DNA of 64,000 bases, taken from the NCBI GenBank assembly GCA_027604505.1, contig JADIIX010000046.1, forward strand, positions 1 through 64,000, written 5' to 3'. Made by a program: the position numbers and the translations under genes. Under the pieces are notes generated by a model that was not told where the DNA came from, made no database searches, and saw only the letters and a list, made by a program, of their open reading frames with translations. How positions within the stretch are numbered: the stretch's first letter is position 1; each line of letters starts with the position of its first letter. This document shows, one piece after another, positions 1 through 13,912 of the stretch. The stretch is from Gonapodya sp. JEL0774 (Eukaryota > Monoblepharomycota > Monoblepharidomycetes > Monoblepharidales > Gonapodyaceae).

Positions 1-651
1 TATTATAATTCAGCGAGAAAGGACTGAGCAAAATTTCCGAAAAAGGGTTCGCACAAGATTGTTGGTATGACTTTAGTACATAAACACCCAGTAACCATCT
101 CACAAGCTTAAGACGAAAACTAAGGAACTGGCATAGCTTGGTGCAGAGAACAGGGGCGCGCGCTCGCAGGTAAGTAGAAGATTCGGTATTCGGCGTGGGT
201 GTGGCTTTCTAGTGGAGAACTGGCCGCTTGAAAGGGGCACTTAGTGTTCAAGATTGGAAGGGAAACGAGCACAATAGGACGGAAGCGAAGAGCTCAGGTC
301 CTGTACGGAAAGGTTCGCGGGGTGTCGAGGTGAAGGCATTGGATGGGAAGCTCCGTCATGCAGGATGTGGAACGCATCACACAACAAGAACGCAGCTCGT
401 TGGAGCCAAGGAACCTGGACGGCAAGTGCAAGCAAGGAAGCACTAACGACGAGTGTCATCAATCCGTTTGGTGTTTTCTGGGCCCAGTCCCTCCGACGTC
501 CGACTCATGACTTGGTTGTGAGCCAGGAAGAATTCCGTTAAACCCAACTCAAAGCTAACCTCAATGCTCGCATTTTGCATTGTTTGTGGGAAACTGCAAT
601 TAACCTGTTGTTCGGGATGCCTCTACTCCTTCTGTATGATTCACAACAGCG
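1..651 (+). promoter_or_regulatory. 5' flank with probable 5'-UTR intron (170..649)
   Basis: No convincing gene is seen here. A perfect donor, CAG followed by GTAAGT, starts at 170. A pyrimidine-rich stretch ending in CAACAG closes at 649, two bases before the ATG at 652. This fits a 480-nt intron in the 5' leader of the downstream gene. It could instead interrupt a short upstream coding exon. The two small ORFs at 228..446 and 241..462 overlap on opposite strands and show no family resemblance. Confidence 0.4.
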
Positions 652-3600
652 ATGAGCATTCGTTCCCAAAACATGTCGGCTTTGCAGCAGCAGAGTAGTG
701 GGGTCAGCGACCGAAGTGGTGGCTTCCGAGGCCTCCTTAGTGCCTTTTCGAGAAGCAAGAAAGATACCCAACCCCCTGCCGCCACATCGAATCCCTCCCG
801 TCACTCGGTTGACAATCAAAGTGAGCAACGGGGTCGCCGGTCTCAAGCTACTTCACAAGCAAACTCTCGGTCAATGTCAGCGGCTCCTGGACCCCAGCGG
901 GAAAAGAGCTTGGGACCTCCTCCGATGAAGACTGAAGTTGCAGCGATCCTCCCACAGGAGTACTTTCAGCCTTATGCAACTGGACCCGCGCCTCCCCACC
1001 ACCCACCTATCCTTGCTGCCGCACCCACCACACGTCCTGCTCGTATGGGGTCCCAACCTCCCCCAATTTCGACGGAGCGTTCTCGTAGCGTTGGAGCAGG
1101 CGGAGCACCTTCCGCACGTTCCGCCAGATCCGCCCACCCTGACGAAGGAGGTGCCGCCATCATATTTTCCGCTGCATCGTTTAGTGCACTGCCGCAGACA
1201 GCGCCAGTGGCTGAACGGGACCGCGACAGAGAACGGGATAGGGACAGACCTAACTACACTGCTCCGATTGTTCGACCGAGGACAAAGTCGGTGGAGCGTG
1301 ACGAGCGAGGTGTGCCACTCCTTTCAGCAGCACCGCTGATGCGGATGAAGTCGAGTGACATGAACGGACTCATGAGGGAATCGGAGCGCGAGCGCGAGCG
1401 CGAGCGGAGAGAGGCCGAACGAGAGCGGGGGGAACGGGAACGGACAGAACGGGAACGTGAACGGGAACGCGAACGAGACAGAGAGAGGGAGAGAGAACGT
1501 GAGCGTGAGAGGGAGAGGGAGAGAGAACGTGAGCGAGAGAGAGATAGAGAGCGAGAACGTGAACGAGAGTCTGAAAAGGAAAGAGATCGGGGTCGTGATG
1601 GAGATCGTGGGGAAGCTACCCTACGACCTGGTGCGCGTTCTTTGCGGCGGACCCCTTCTCGAGCGAGCCAAAAGTCGGTGAGACGTGACGATGCAAGGGA
1701 TTACAGTGACAGCTACCGAGATTCAGGCACAGCCACTCGAGGGCTTCTTGCGCGGCAACAGTCTCAACAGTCTCAATCCAGTGGGAACTTTAATCTGTTG
1801 AACGGTGCACCAAACAACCGCAGAAAGAGTCCAGAACGTGAACCTTCGAAGTCTTTGGGAAAAAGAGCGTCCAAAACCAGCTTGCGGGACCGAGAACGAA
1901 GGAAAGGCGAGCCGGGTGAGCTGTCATTCGGTCGGCGTTTACATAGTTTCAACTCACCACCCGAAACATCAGCCGAACCACCATCTACACGATCTCCTCG
2001 CCAGCGCACTCAGTCGACATCGTCCTCTACCTTTCCTGGCGAACGACAGAATCTTGGTATGCTACCACAAAATATCCTCCCCACTCCTCCTTCCTCTTCA
2101 GCAGGTACTCGCCGGCCCAGCTCGGATCACGATCGAGGTAATGATAGTTTTCACCTTCGAGGCTCCTCACCAGCCCGAAGCGAATCTCGCCGTCGGCCCA
2201 AACCTCCTCCTATACAAATGGATTCCGATTCTTCTTCTTCAATGTCCCCGGCAAGCTTTGAGGAACCTATTAATCCAAAAGCCCCAACTAAACCCCCACC
2301 CCAGTCAATTGACGGTTCTCGAGGTCGCTACAACGAGCAACCAAGTCCCACAGGTGCCGATGCAGGCAGCCCCGTTGTCGGTGCACGTGGAGGATGGTCC
2401 GGATTTGCAGTGGGGGGGGACGTGAGAGGCGAGTGGGATAAGCCTGGCGCTGGGAAGGCTGCTACGCAAAGGGCTGATAAGGTGGGCAAACTTGCCGGAG
2501 ATGGAAGAGACGAAAGGGAAGCAGAGCAAAAGCGCCAAACCGAGCAGTCGCAAAAGATTCGAGCGACGTCATCATCTGCTAGTATGAAACCACCGACGGG
2601 TCCTCGTGTCGGGGTGTCGCATCAACCTCCACCACCCCCAGAACAGCCAGTGGCTGCCCCGACTCCTGCAAACTCCTCACCTCAAGAAGAACCAAACCGC
2701 ATTCGGAAACGACGATCTTTTGCTGAGGCGCTGCGAGCTTTGAATCGTCGTTCCTCGTACATCAGTCCTGCCGATGTTCAGCCACCTGCAGTTCCTACTT
2801 CGCCAGTCTCGAAAACTCCAGAGCCAGAAGAGCGAAGATTGAGATCACAGAGGAGTTTTGTGGACTCGGTCAAGGACGGATTTTCGAAGGTGTTCACGCG
2901 GGAGAGAGGAGGGAGTAGGAGGGGAAGGGAGGGTACGGACACGGAGGATTCGAAGCTGACTGCGTCAGCGACTTCCGACGGAACAGCTATAGCGCAACGC
3001 GTTCCCAGCAGGAGAACGACTATGAGGCGGAATAGAGAATTGGAGGCCTCCAGTGAAGGACAGTACACTTCTGCCTCGGTTGGCGAGTCGCGAAAAGCCA
3101 ACGAACGCAAAGATGTTGATGACTGGGAGAGGGAATCCATCGTCAAGGTAGAACCAGTAAAGCGAGCTCCATCTCAGCGTAAACCAAGCAACAATCCCAG
3201 GGTGGACGAGGAGGCTACGGCTTCGCTGAGCATGGGCGGGTCTACTCAGTTCTTTTCGGAGCTTCTTACACATTTGGATAGCATTGGTCCTCTCACACAG
3301 AATGTTTCAATGGATAACGAGGATCCCGGAAAAACACCTACAGCCGGAACGGTGGCTGCGAAAGCTAGAGATGCTATTCGACCCAAGCAAGAAGCGACGT
3401 CAGTAGCAACGTTTACACAATCCCGTGGTCGGGGATATGATAAGCCATTGGTCCCCCAGCTATCAGTGGAGAAGGCGGATCCTCTTCCGAGGGTGGGTGG
3501 CCGTGTGGACGCGAGTGTGGTGCGAGAGAAGGGTCAGCGAGAAGTACCCAACCGAAATCAAATGCTTGGTGGATATCAATTGATTGAAGATACAGCCCCG

Positions 3601-6288
3601 ATTCCTGGTGATTATGACCCTGAGCACATTCACAGTTCATCGATTTAATCGATTCTTCGTTTAGTGTCAAGAAAGCCTTCTGATGGATATCCCTCAACCA
3701 AACCTGCGATTACCCCTGTTTCCACCACACCAATGCTGTACTCAAATGCTCCGAACTTCCGGCGCTCCGATGGTTCAAACCTATTCGCTCGAACCCGTCA
3801 AACGATTAGCATCACCACATCTCTCAAAGATTCGCCAGCTGCCAATCGACGGAATCAAGCAACGTCCGCAACAAGTACAGAACCTCCCCCTCAAACCTCA
3901 GTTGACTCAACCTCAGACCAAGGCTCAAAAGGAGGGGACCAGCGTAGTGAAGTGGAAAGGCCCGATATCTCCCATGACAAATGGTCCTTGGTTGCTGCTA
4001 CTGAAAGCCGTTCAACTTCGAAGTTTTCAGTTCCCGAAGTTCGATCTGCATCTGTTTCATCTGATTCAAAGGTTGCCCAACCGGTTGGTGTGCAGCCATC
4101 CGTCACACGCCCCGTTGTAGCTAGGGTCTCGACAACTTCGTCCGATCGAGACAGCGTCAGTCAGGAGGATGCCCGTGTACGAGTGCCTTCACGATCGTCA
4201 ACGTTTTCCACGTCTGCCGCGAAAACCCGGCACTCGTCGCTGAATGGTGATTCGCCGGCAAGCTCAATGTCACGGAGCACACTCTCAACGCGTGGATCTG
4301 GAATGATACAACAAGGTCCTCCGCAGGAAGAGGAGACGGAAACTATGGTGAAAGTGGGAGTTGCAGACCTTCGAAGACGGTTCGAAGCTCCTCCAGCGGC
4401 GACCCCTTCACTTGGGGGTACCCCTGTACCGAAATCGAATCAACAGGCAACCGTGGAGCTCACCTCCAAAGACTCTGGCGGTAATCGTGAATCACGGGCA
4501 TCACAACTGGCAAGATCACAGTCAACCAGAGTCATCGAACGAGAACCGTCACTTCGGAGTCAACCAAATGCCGCTATTACTCTCGCAGCAGTTCGGAGCA
4601 CCGGCGCAACTCCAACATCGTCAGTTGCTTCCGCCTCTTATTCGACGAGGTCAGATCGCAGCACTCCCGAACCTGTGAGATCCAGGGAATCTACCATTTC
4701 TCAACAACCTCGAAACTCCGGGACCGACAACTCCTCGTCGAGATCTACAAGCGCAGCCTCGACAGCTCCTGTGCGCGAACCAAGCCGAAGAGGATCGGAT
4801 ACCAGCATTCGGAATCCACCTCCGGGAGCAGTTGCGACTCCCTTCACGATCGCACGCACCGTGTCGCCATTATCCCAACCTCCCCAACCGCGACCTCAAT
4901 CCCGACAGTCGACTTCGCAAATGGCAACTTCACAATCGGCGCCACCGGAGGATGAGTATTATAATGACTGGGAAGATGATGATGAAGATGATCGATCTGA
5001 ATCTGACGTGGAAAGTGTTCTTACGTCGGAGATTGAGGAAGAGGAAGATTCGCCACCCCCGCCACCACCTCCTCAGAAGGACTACCCACCCCCAACTCCC
5101 CAGAAAGATGTCCCACTTCCCACCTCAAAGAAGGACCTTACCGCGCCTTCCGCTGCTCGAGCAGCGTCTCCCGAAACACCTCCTCGCAGTCCCGCGGGTA
5201 GTGATATGGTCAAGTTGTTGAAACAACTCCAGCAGTCGTTACCTGCTGACATGGATGCGGCGAAAGCAGTGGAGGAGGATGCTGCTGAGATGGAGGAGGA
5301 CGAAGATGTTGACATGGACTACTACGGAAATGCTGGAAATGACGACGATGACTCCGACGATGCGGATCGTGAATATGAGGATGACTACGACGATGATCAC
5401 GATGATGTTGTCAGTGACTATTCGAGGGTCCCGGACAGAAAGCCAGGGGGAGACGACGACGACTATATGTCAGACAGTTCCAGCAGACCAGGAACACCTG
5501 AAGAAGTTGTGAGAAGTGGCACTCAGAACTCACGTCGTTCCCCTGTTGGGCACTCAGAGGACTGGCTGAACTTGCTGCAGAGGAAACCTTCGACACACTT
5601 TCAGGACCAGAAGGTTACCCGCCGAATGTCCCAGATGCTGACAAGGAAGCATTCGTCGTACCTCACCTCAAATGGAGCGGTAGATTTCAATGACGAGTCC
5701 ATAGAGGCGCTCAAAAGCCTTGCAAAAGCCGTCACTGAAGGAGAGAGCTATGCTGATTTGAGCTCCGACGCTGGGGATAAATCTGATGGCGAAAACAACA
5801 GCGAAATCCTCCGTCCACGATACCGGACCCTGGTGGGAGGACTCGGCAACAATGCTGGAGAAGGTCCTATCTCGCTGGCTAACGTCCCTTCTTTTGACAA
5901 TTTGCGACGCAGAGGCACACTCTCTGGGAACTCGGAATATCGAAAGTCCATCGTTCGAATGTCTTCGCGTGAAACAATCTCCAGTATGGCCGATTCTCGC
6001 CGACCTGTGCTTGCAGGTCAACAATCTCGGGACGACTTCCGCAAGTCCCTTGTGATGCCTGATTTCGAAGATCTCAAGCGTGGCACGAGTGTCAGCACTC
6101 GGGGTGGTGGTGGCGATAGGAGGTCCTTGTATGGTGCGAAGAGCATCGACAGCATGGCCGCGGCGATGATAGGTGACGACAACGGATCAGAGAGCGGTGG
6201 GGATATTGAACGGACTTCTACTCTCGGAAGAAGGCGATTCCTAAAACGTTACGATAGTATTGTGAGCATGAAGGATGGAGGTCGTTAA
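652..6288 (+). CDS. Very large Ser/Arg-rich disordered protein, two exons
   Basis: Two long open frames in the same phase (652..3607 and 3665..6288) are separated by a TAA stop. The stop is removed by a 57-nt GT-AG intron at 3608..3664 (donor GTGATT, acceptor TTTAG), giving a protein of about 1859 residues. The start at 652 is the first ATG after a likely splice acceptor; a second Met follows at residue 8. I recognise no folded domain. The N-terminal part holds about 75 residues of almost pure Arg-Glu dipeptides (around residues 240-315). The middle is Ser/Pro/Arg-rich with many RxxS sites. An Asp/Glu-rich acidic block flanks polyproline runs, and the C-terminus has repeated basic-Ser motifs. 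Mixed-charge RE tracts are typical of nuclear-speckle proteins, but Ser-rich scaffolds of the cell cortex look similar. The function is unknown. Confidence 0.75.
1379..1590 (+). repeat. Purine-rich Arg-Glu codon repeat
   Basis: About 200 bp of GAG/GAA/GAC alternating with CGN or AGA codons, inside the first exon of the disordered-protein gene. Many near-identical hexamers make it a likely site of length variation between strains. The repeat alternates synonymous codons, so it appears kept at the protein level rather than being a simple DNA microsatellite. Confidence 0.85.
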
Positions 6289-6582
6289 AATGGCAGTCCA
6301 TGTTTAACGTTGCGTATCGTTGCATGTCAACACCCAGGACATTGATATCTATTTAGACGATTTACATTTTTTATTAGGATGATATAAACGATATCCATGA
6401 TATCCTGCAACATAATATGAATTGAATGCCCATACATTCTCTTTTTACATTTTTGGAAAAGGAGGAGTCTTACATGGCGGACACAGTCAAAATTTACCAT
6501 GTCCATAAACATTGTAGATATCTACGTTGTACATCTAATTCTGACGAGGTGTAATCGTAGTTATGCCCACGGAATCGATCTC
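6289..6582. other. Convergent 3' flanks, no gene seen
   Basis: AT-rich DNA between two genes whose 3' ends face each other (the disordered-protein gene on + and thioredoxin reductase on -). It should hold the 3' UTRs and polyadenylation signals of both. Nothing else is recognised. Confidence 0.5.
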
Positions 6583-8189
<1,607 letters not shown>

Positions 8190-8782
8190 CGAAAAATCAG
8201 ATCCCCAAAAGCACAGATTATGAATTCCAGAATTGATCGAATTTAAATTTTTTTATTTAGTCCGCAAGTACTTCATACGAGCCGTATGGGTGGAGGAACC
8301 CAGATCTTGGTGGGCACACTTCACCCCAGGACTGTACCAGCATAATATGTATATGCTGTGATTTACGGCCCAAGTCATCACTCATACGCAAAGAGCAGCA
8401 CAGCGGGACCGCCTCTGCATGTAGCTTTTCAGTTATGTAAGCGGAGTTTGGTTTCGAATTCTTTTTGTGATCGGCTGTCTGGGCATAGTGGTTGTAGGGC
8501 CGAGCAATTAGTTCAACAGTGTCTCAAGACGGAAGTCGCATAAAGATATGGAATGTGCAACTGTATTGCCAGGCGCCGTGAGAGATTTGTGCTTATTTTC
8601 TTTGGATCTGAAAACTCCCTCTTTAATACCCTGCCGAAACTCATCCTTCTCCATACTTCAAACCACAGAGCACTCAAGAGTGCGTGGCATCTGACGCGCG
8701 ATATTTCTGGGACACAGGGGGACGATTTGTTTCATGAAGCTCTCTTCACAACATGGTTGATCAAGGAGATCTCACCTTCCCA
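8190..8782. other. Intergenic, no gene seen
   Basis: Upstream side of thioredoxin reductase and the 3' side of the small hypothetical gene. Short ORFs on both strands have no recognisable features. The promoter of the reductase is expected just above 8189. Confidence 0.4.
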
Positions 8783-9436
8783 TCACTTCCACTGACGAGA
8801 GGCTCGCCAACGTCGTTGTCTATTTGCCCAGTCGACGAGGTTATCGGTCAAGAAATGGATGAAGAGGATTTGTACCCAGAATAAAGATACGTTGTCGTTC
8901 GTTCCACGTTCCGTGGCGGTTGAGTTGACGTCAGCAACTCCAGCTGCATCACGAAACGAATGAAGCCCCCCTGAGGTCCACTCACATCCCTCCGCAGCCG
9001 TCACTACACCACTGACACTCGCTGGCTTGTTGAACTTGTCCTCCGAGCTCTGAAGTTGAGCCTGCTCCTTCTCGGCAGAGGTTCGGGCAGGAACTCGTTC
9101 GATCGTGGGAACGCCCGCGGAACCGCCAGTGCCACCTTGGGTCGTCGAGCTTGGCATGACGGAGGACAGAGCTTGACTAGCTTGGGATAAGAGGGATTGG
9201 GGGGTCGGAGTTTGAGCTTGGGAAGAATCGCAATGGGGGAGGTCAGGGTCAGGTATTTTAACAACGGCGGAGCATCTTTGATGCGGTAGATCTTGAGTGT
9301 CACTGGTTGACGCGTCGGATCGGCTCTTACCAGTGGTGTTGCTTGTAGCCATTCTGTCTTTCTGCGCTGTGAACTTGGTGACGGTGCGACGAGGTAAAGG
9401 TCCACTTTGCCGCATGAAGTCCGTCTCCGCTGCCAT
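8783..9436 (-). CDS. Small hypothetical protein, Ser/Thr-rich with hydrophobic tail
   Basis: Open frame of about 217 residues from the ATG at 9436; Mets further upstream lie in hydrophobic non-coding-like sequence. The N-terminal two thirds is polar, Ser/Thr/Gln-rich and probably disordered. The last third has a hydrophobic stretch near VSLFWVQILFIHFL followed by basic residues, as in a tail-anchored membrane protein. A perfect GTGAGT donor and a CAG acceptor bound a 42-nt, phase-neutral piece inside the frame, so it may be spliced or retained without breaking the frame. I do not recognise the family. Confidence 0.45.
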   Translation of the reverse strand: MAAETDFMRQSGPLPRRTVTKFTAQKDRMATSNTTGKSRSDASTSDTQDLPHQRCSAVVKIPDPDLPHCDSSQAQTPTPQSLLSQASQALSSVMPSSTTQGGTGGSAGVPTIERVPARTSAEKEQAQLQSSEDKFNKPASVSGVVTAAEGCEWTSGGLHSFRDAAGVADVNSTATERGTNDNVSLFWVQILFIHFLTDNLVDWANRQRRWRASRQWK

Positions 9437-10887
9437 GAATTTCTTGTGAAAACACTCAAATTTAATTAAATATATCACATACCAGTACATACAAACTCTC
9501 ACTCCAAGCATCGATGAGATATAGATGCTTGAAGAGAAAGTACAATCGCGGATAAGTGAAACCCTCGATGGAGTCATGTTCTCCCATGAAACCCGGCCTC
9601 CAACGAATTCTGCTTGTGGATAGTAAATATTTTGATCACCGAACGCTTATCGCCTCCCCCCAGTTGAGAAACAAGTATCGAGGACGGATAACTATATTAC
9701 TGCAGCATGAAATCCCAAATGCAAGCGTTTGCATAATAAGCGACAAGTACGTTACATGAAATGACGCTTCTTTGAGTCATTCCTACTCCTTACACCAAGA
9801 TAGAATATAGCACGGTACAGTGGGCTCTCTCCGATAACCATTCACCTCCGAAGCCATTCTTCCCCGCATAGCCATGGGCGAATCACTCCATTCAAAACGG
9901 CACACCATTTTCTTTTTGGCCTGGAGGGGCGGGGGTGCGCCAGGGCACAAATGCTTCTAGCGTATTTTGTTGTTTCGGTGGTCTATCATGCTCAAGGAAT
10001 CAATGTTTCTCTAAAGCGACTTCAGTAGATGTTTAATCTTTTAGTTCAGACCTTTCCATGGGAAAACTGCGGAACCAGAAGGGAGCTTGGTTCCTGTCTC
10101 AAGGGCCCCGGGCAGACCGATCCGCCGTCCCCGTTTCACGGCAGCAAACTATAACTTTGGTTCTACTATAGCTAACAACTCTGAAAGTCGGGAACAATAA
10201 GCGTCATATCCCAAGCGCAAAGCATCGGAGATGGCTTCTTTTCAGTTGGACTGACAGGGGTCCCAGCGTCATGTCATCGCATGTATATCAATAATATCGT
10301 GGTCGGACGTCGTTCCATCCGGATGACGGAGGAGTCTCGGTTAGTGAGTGGTTAAATCTGAAATGACGTATTCCGGGAGCCTCTTTTTCCAAACAGTGAA
10401 CCGACTGACGTGTAAATAGTAAGAATTATGGATTCGGCAACCACCACCCCACCCAGGCGTCCTCCTCTCGACACCAGACTGGAGTAGATTACGTTATTGA
10501 AATTGGAATCCGAATTTTTTTTCGCATTGTTCATCTGATTTTTTTGCTGAGAGAATAATAATGGTGTCTCGGAGAATCTCTGGTAAACAAAGAAGTTCCT
10601 GAAGGGGCAGGCGGGCAAGAATTCACTCCGGCAATTTGCTTTGACATGACGAACATAATCAAATATTGATGAAATAACACGGCATGAGTCAGAAAAATCC
10701 GCGCGAGTGCTGTCCCATTCGGTATGGTCCCCATTGGGTGATGAAGTCCTTGAGCGAGGTTCGGATATTTTCAATATCAGCAAGGTCCTTGTTTGACGCT
10801 TGACCCCTCCCCCAGCTGCCATTGGGATTCGGCTTAAGATTATTCTGAGAAAATCTTGCGTCTTGCGTAATTTGATTGCCTTCGCAG
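9437..10887. other. Long intergenic region, divergent promoters
   Basis: About 1.45 kb between the small minus-strand gene and the plus-strand cyclin. The minus-strand ORF at 10352..10822 has biased, non-conserved-looking sequence and is not accepted. The first exon and start codon of the cyclin must lie in the right-hand end of this stretch but could not be fixed. Confidence 0.4.
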
Positions 10888-12564
10888 GCGGAAAGAGAGA
10901 TTTTCGGTTCGGTGCTTTCCAATACCGATAATATTGGTGATGTTGTGGTGGTGCCTGCGATGCCTGAGCTGCCTATGGAGTCACAGACTCAGTCCCCAAA
11001 AACTCCATGGGAAATACCCGCATCGATTCCGAAATCGAAGAATTTCCATGTATACCCTAGACAGCTTCCCGTCTCAGCCGCCGCGCTTTTCACACTGTGA
11101 AGCCCAATCCGAGACGCGGCCTGTGACGGAGTTTGACAGGTCCTTCCGCTTGATCTCCTCCCCTTTCTCCGGAAACGCCAGTTCCCGCATCTTTGAGGAG
11201 AACATGGTTGCTTATATGGATATCTTGTTGGAGAGTGAGGTGGGATATTTGGTCGATGTCTTGTTCCGCGTGACTCGTCTGTGCACCCGTTTCCTTGGGA
11301 TGCTGAAACACCCGCTTTCCCGTGTCACTGACCCTTAATAAAATGCACACAATTGCATGGATCTCATTGAACAGGAATTGCGCCTTCCCGTTCCAAACCA
11401 CATGTTGCACCAGCCGCAGTTGTCCGAAGACAGTGAGTTGTCGGAAGAAAGCGCACACTGCCCTGAGTCACACCTCTTTCCTTTATTGCATCCTTACTCC
11501 AAAAGTGCGCTTCAAACTTGTTCAGTGGCTTCTAGGTGCGTTTCGGGTGAATTAAATTCGCGCTCGGCGGATGATTGACAGATCCCTGACCGATTTGCAG
11601 ATGTCGCGCGGGAGTTTCAGTTGCAGAGGCAGACATCCGCTCTCGCTGTATCGACTTTGGACAGATATCTCAGTCGAAGACGAGTTCCCCGTGGTGACTT
11701 GTGAGTACTGGGTTTGCAATCGTCTGTTGACCCTACTGGGTCGGAAGGACGGTACATTGACGAAAGTCTCCGGTGGAAATAGGCAACTTCTCGGCATTGT
11801 GTCTCTCTTTGTCGCTTCCAAGTACGAAGAGACGCCAAGCTTCAATCTCACCATACCCATCATGGACCGTCTTTGTTGCTCGCATTATGCACTGGACGAC
11901 TTCACCGAAATGGAACGGCGCATCCTATCGGTTCTCGACTTTGACATGGAGTACAAGGGACCAGGAGACTTTTTGGATTGCCTTGGCGAAATATCTCCCA
12001 TCACTAACGCGAATGGACTGTTGCGACGTGAAAGCAGCACCTTCGCACCACAATCACCCGCACTCTTCACAAAGGAAGCCGCCGACCACTTCCGTCACAC
12101 CTCATACCAATACCAAATGGATGCAGCATACTTGCCGGCGAACATCACCGCCGGTGAATGCGCACGCTTTATCGGACCCCTCTCGGCACCTGTTTTGGCA
12201 GTTGCTCACCAACTCGTCGAAGCATCCATGCTGGACTCGCGATTTTCTTGCCTTCGGCCCTCGAGGGTAGCCTTTGCTTCTGTGCTGGCTGCAGACACTT
12301 TACTCGAACAGAATGGCTTCACAGAGGCTGCAGTGAGTTCCAAATGCTCAGTTGGTCCGTCCGGAACATCTGCATCGTTTAAATTTCGCCAAACTGCTTT
12401 CCCCGCCCCTCCGTCAGCGCGGTCACCGCCTCTACACCATCCTTCTCTTTGATCGAACACTGGGTGACGTCGCACAGGTTCTCGCACAAGTCGGTGCCGC
12501 GTTCGTTTCCCCAGTTCCCCCTACCTCGTCTCAGGAAATTTCAATGCATGAAGTGGCACGATAA
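10888..12564 (+). CDS. A/B-type (mitotic) cyclin, start exon unresolved
   Basis: Regulatory subunit of a cyclin-dependent kinase. Exons that join in phase: 10888..11049, 11114..11239, 11375..11432, 11506..11535, 11601..11693, 11767..12332 and 12418..12564. Near the front, REIFGSVLSN resembles a destruction box. The cyclin N-box is clear: a YMDILLE helix, a PNHMLHQPQL segment, MRFKLVQWLLDVAREF, then STLDRYLSRR, LLGIVSLFVASKYEE and ERRILSVLDFDM. The C-box (SAPVLAVAHQLVEASMLD, FASVLAADTLL) is weaker and has an insert of about 60 residues before it. The exon starting at 10888 opens at a CAG acceptor, so at least one upstream exon with the start codon is missing from this model. The last intron is supported by a GTGAGT donor; read-through would instead stop at 12452. 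Confidence 0.85.
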
Positions 12565-13912
12565 TTATTGGCGCAGTAAGGGAGAGCTGTTCGAAAGTAC
12601 CGATAGGTGGTCATGTTTTCCTTCCATCAGAGGCCCGTCACATTGAGCTTGATATGGAACTTGTCACTTGCTTAATCCGGGAAGCATCACCCGGAGATAT
12701 AATGCATCTTAATGTCTCATGCATGTAAGATAGTTTAGACTAATTACACAAACACGCATCTTTGTCCGCAAGCATTTGACCGCTGATGCAAACACCCATG
12801 TTCATACCGGAATACGTGCTCACCACAGTTCAGAGTGTTGATTTACTGCTCTTGGCGAGTCCTTTGAAATCCGCTCCGCCCTCTCATCTAGGTTCCTTGA
12901 TCATGCTGTCCGATCCGGCGCACCCGATGTGTTTGCACCCGTCCATGAACCTCGTGTAATTTTGGTGACGGGTGCTACCAGCAACGGTAGTATGGATCTG
13001 CGCTCTGTGTCACAGGGGACGAAGCATACGCTTCGGTGCCTTGTACCATGAGTTTAACGTGCTCATCGGAAGACTCTCAATTCTTCTACCGAGATTCATT
13101 CACACCTCTCTGGTGCAGTGGGTTGCGGCAGAGGAATAGTGAATATTTCCGAAAGAACCGCTGCCAACCGTGCGTTGAATGCTATGGCGGTCTGAGAAAA
13201 TTTTAACAAACGTAACATGCTGTTCGTGGACATCTAGTGGATCTTCTTTCCAGCGAGCACGTAAGTTGACCTCGTGTTCTCCAACGTTTGATTGAAGTTC
13301 GGACCGGTAAGAGACCCGCGAAAATCTTTCTGTTATGGCGTACTATAATCGGTTTCAAGATCTTGAAACTCCAGCGTAGAGTCGTACAGCATAGTATCAT
13401 CAGTACAATCGGGCGCCAGGGTTGAACCCAAATCCCGGCCCCAGCATGTTGCCGAACAAAAATCGAATCAATTGACTGCGTGTGAGATAAGCCATGGAGA
13501 TGAAGAAAGATTACCACAGTAACAGTAAGGAATCGAAGTAGTCGGGACTATTTTGCCATTTTGTTGAGTGGTACACCTCTATTTTCATGCCCTGGCTCTC
13601 CAAATCGTCACTCTCTGGTCCAAACATAAAGCAAGTAAGCACACTTGTAGTCTGCAAAGTACAAAAAAAAAAAAAAATGGCGCTACGATCCACTTCGCTG
13701 CATTGAAGCCGGCCATGAGGCAATCTCCATCCGAAATTCTGCTTTTCTGTCTTGCTCCATCCGGCATCATTGATCCACTGTTCCATTCTCTACGTAAATC
13801 TCAGCCCAGTTGAACATTTGATCCACCACCCGGTGGTGCGAGCACCCTGAAGCGATAAGAATGTAAATACAATGAACAACATTTCACCAACCCACGTCAA
13901 GAGCATCTAAAC
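12565..13912. other. Intergenic with coding-like fragments
   Basis: No full gene was found. Between 12,840 and 13,060 (+) one frame reads as plausible protein for about 65 residues (containing RVILVTGATSNGS). A second fragment near 13,110..13,200 contains GCGRGIVNISERTAANRAL. Neither has a start or a recognised family. They may be exons of an unrecognised gene or a relic. An A14 run lies near 13,663. Confidence 0.3.

Noticed and set aside
1805-2425. 206-residue plus ORF inside the disordered-protein gene
   Set aside because: Shadow frame of the larger, in-phase reading frame.
3646-3664. Two separate large genes divided by the TAA at 3646
   Set aside because: The second frame has no ATG at its start, the frames are in phase, and a 57-nt GT-AG intron removes the stop; one gene is simpler.
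10352-10822. 156-residue minus-strand ORF upstream of the cyclin
   Set aside because: Irregular composition, no motif, and it overlaps the place where the cyclin start exon should be.
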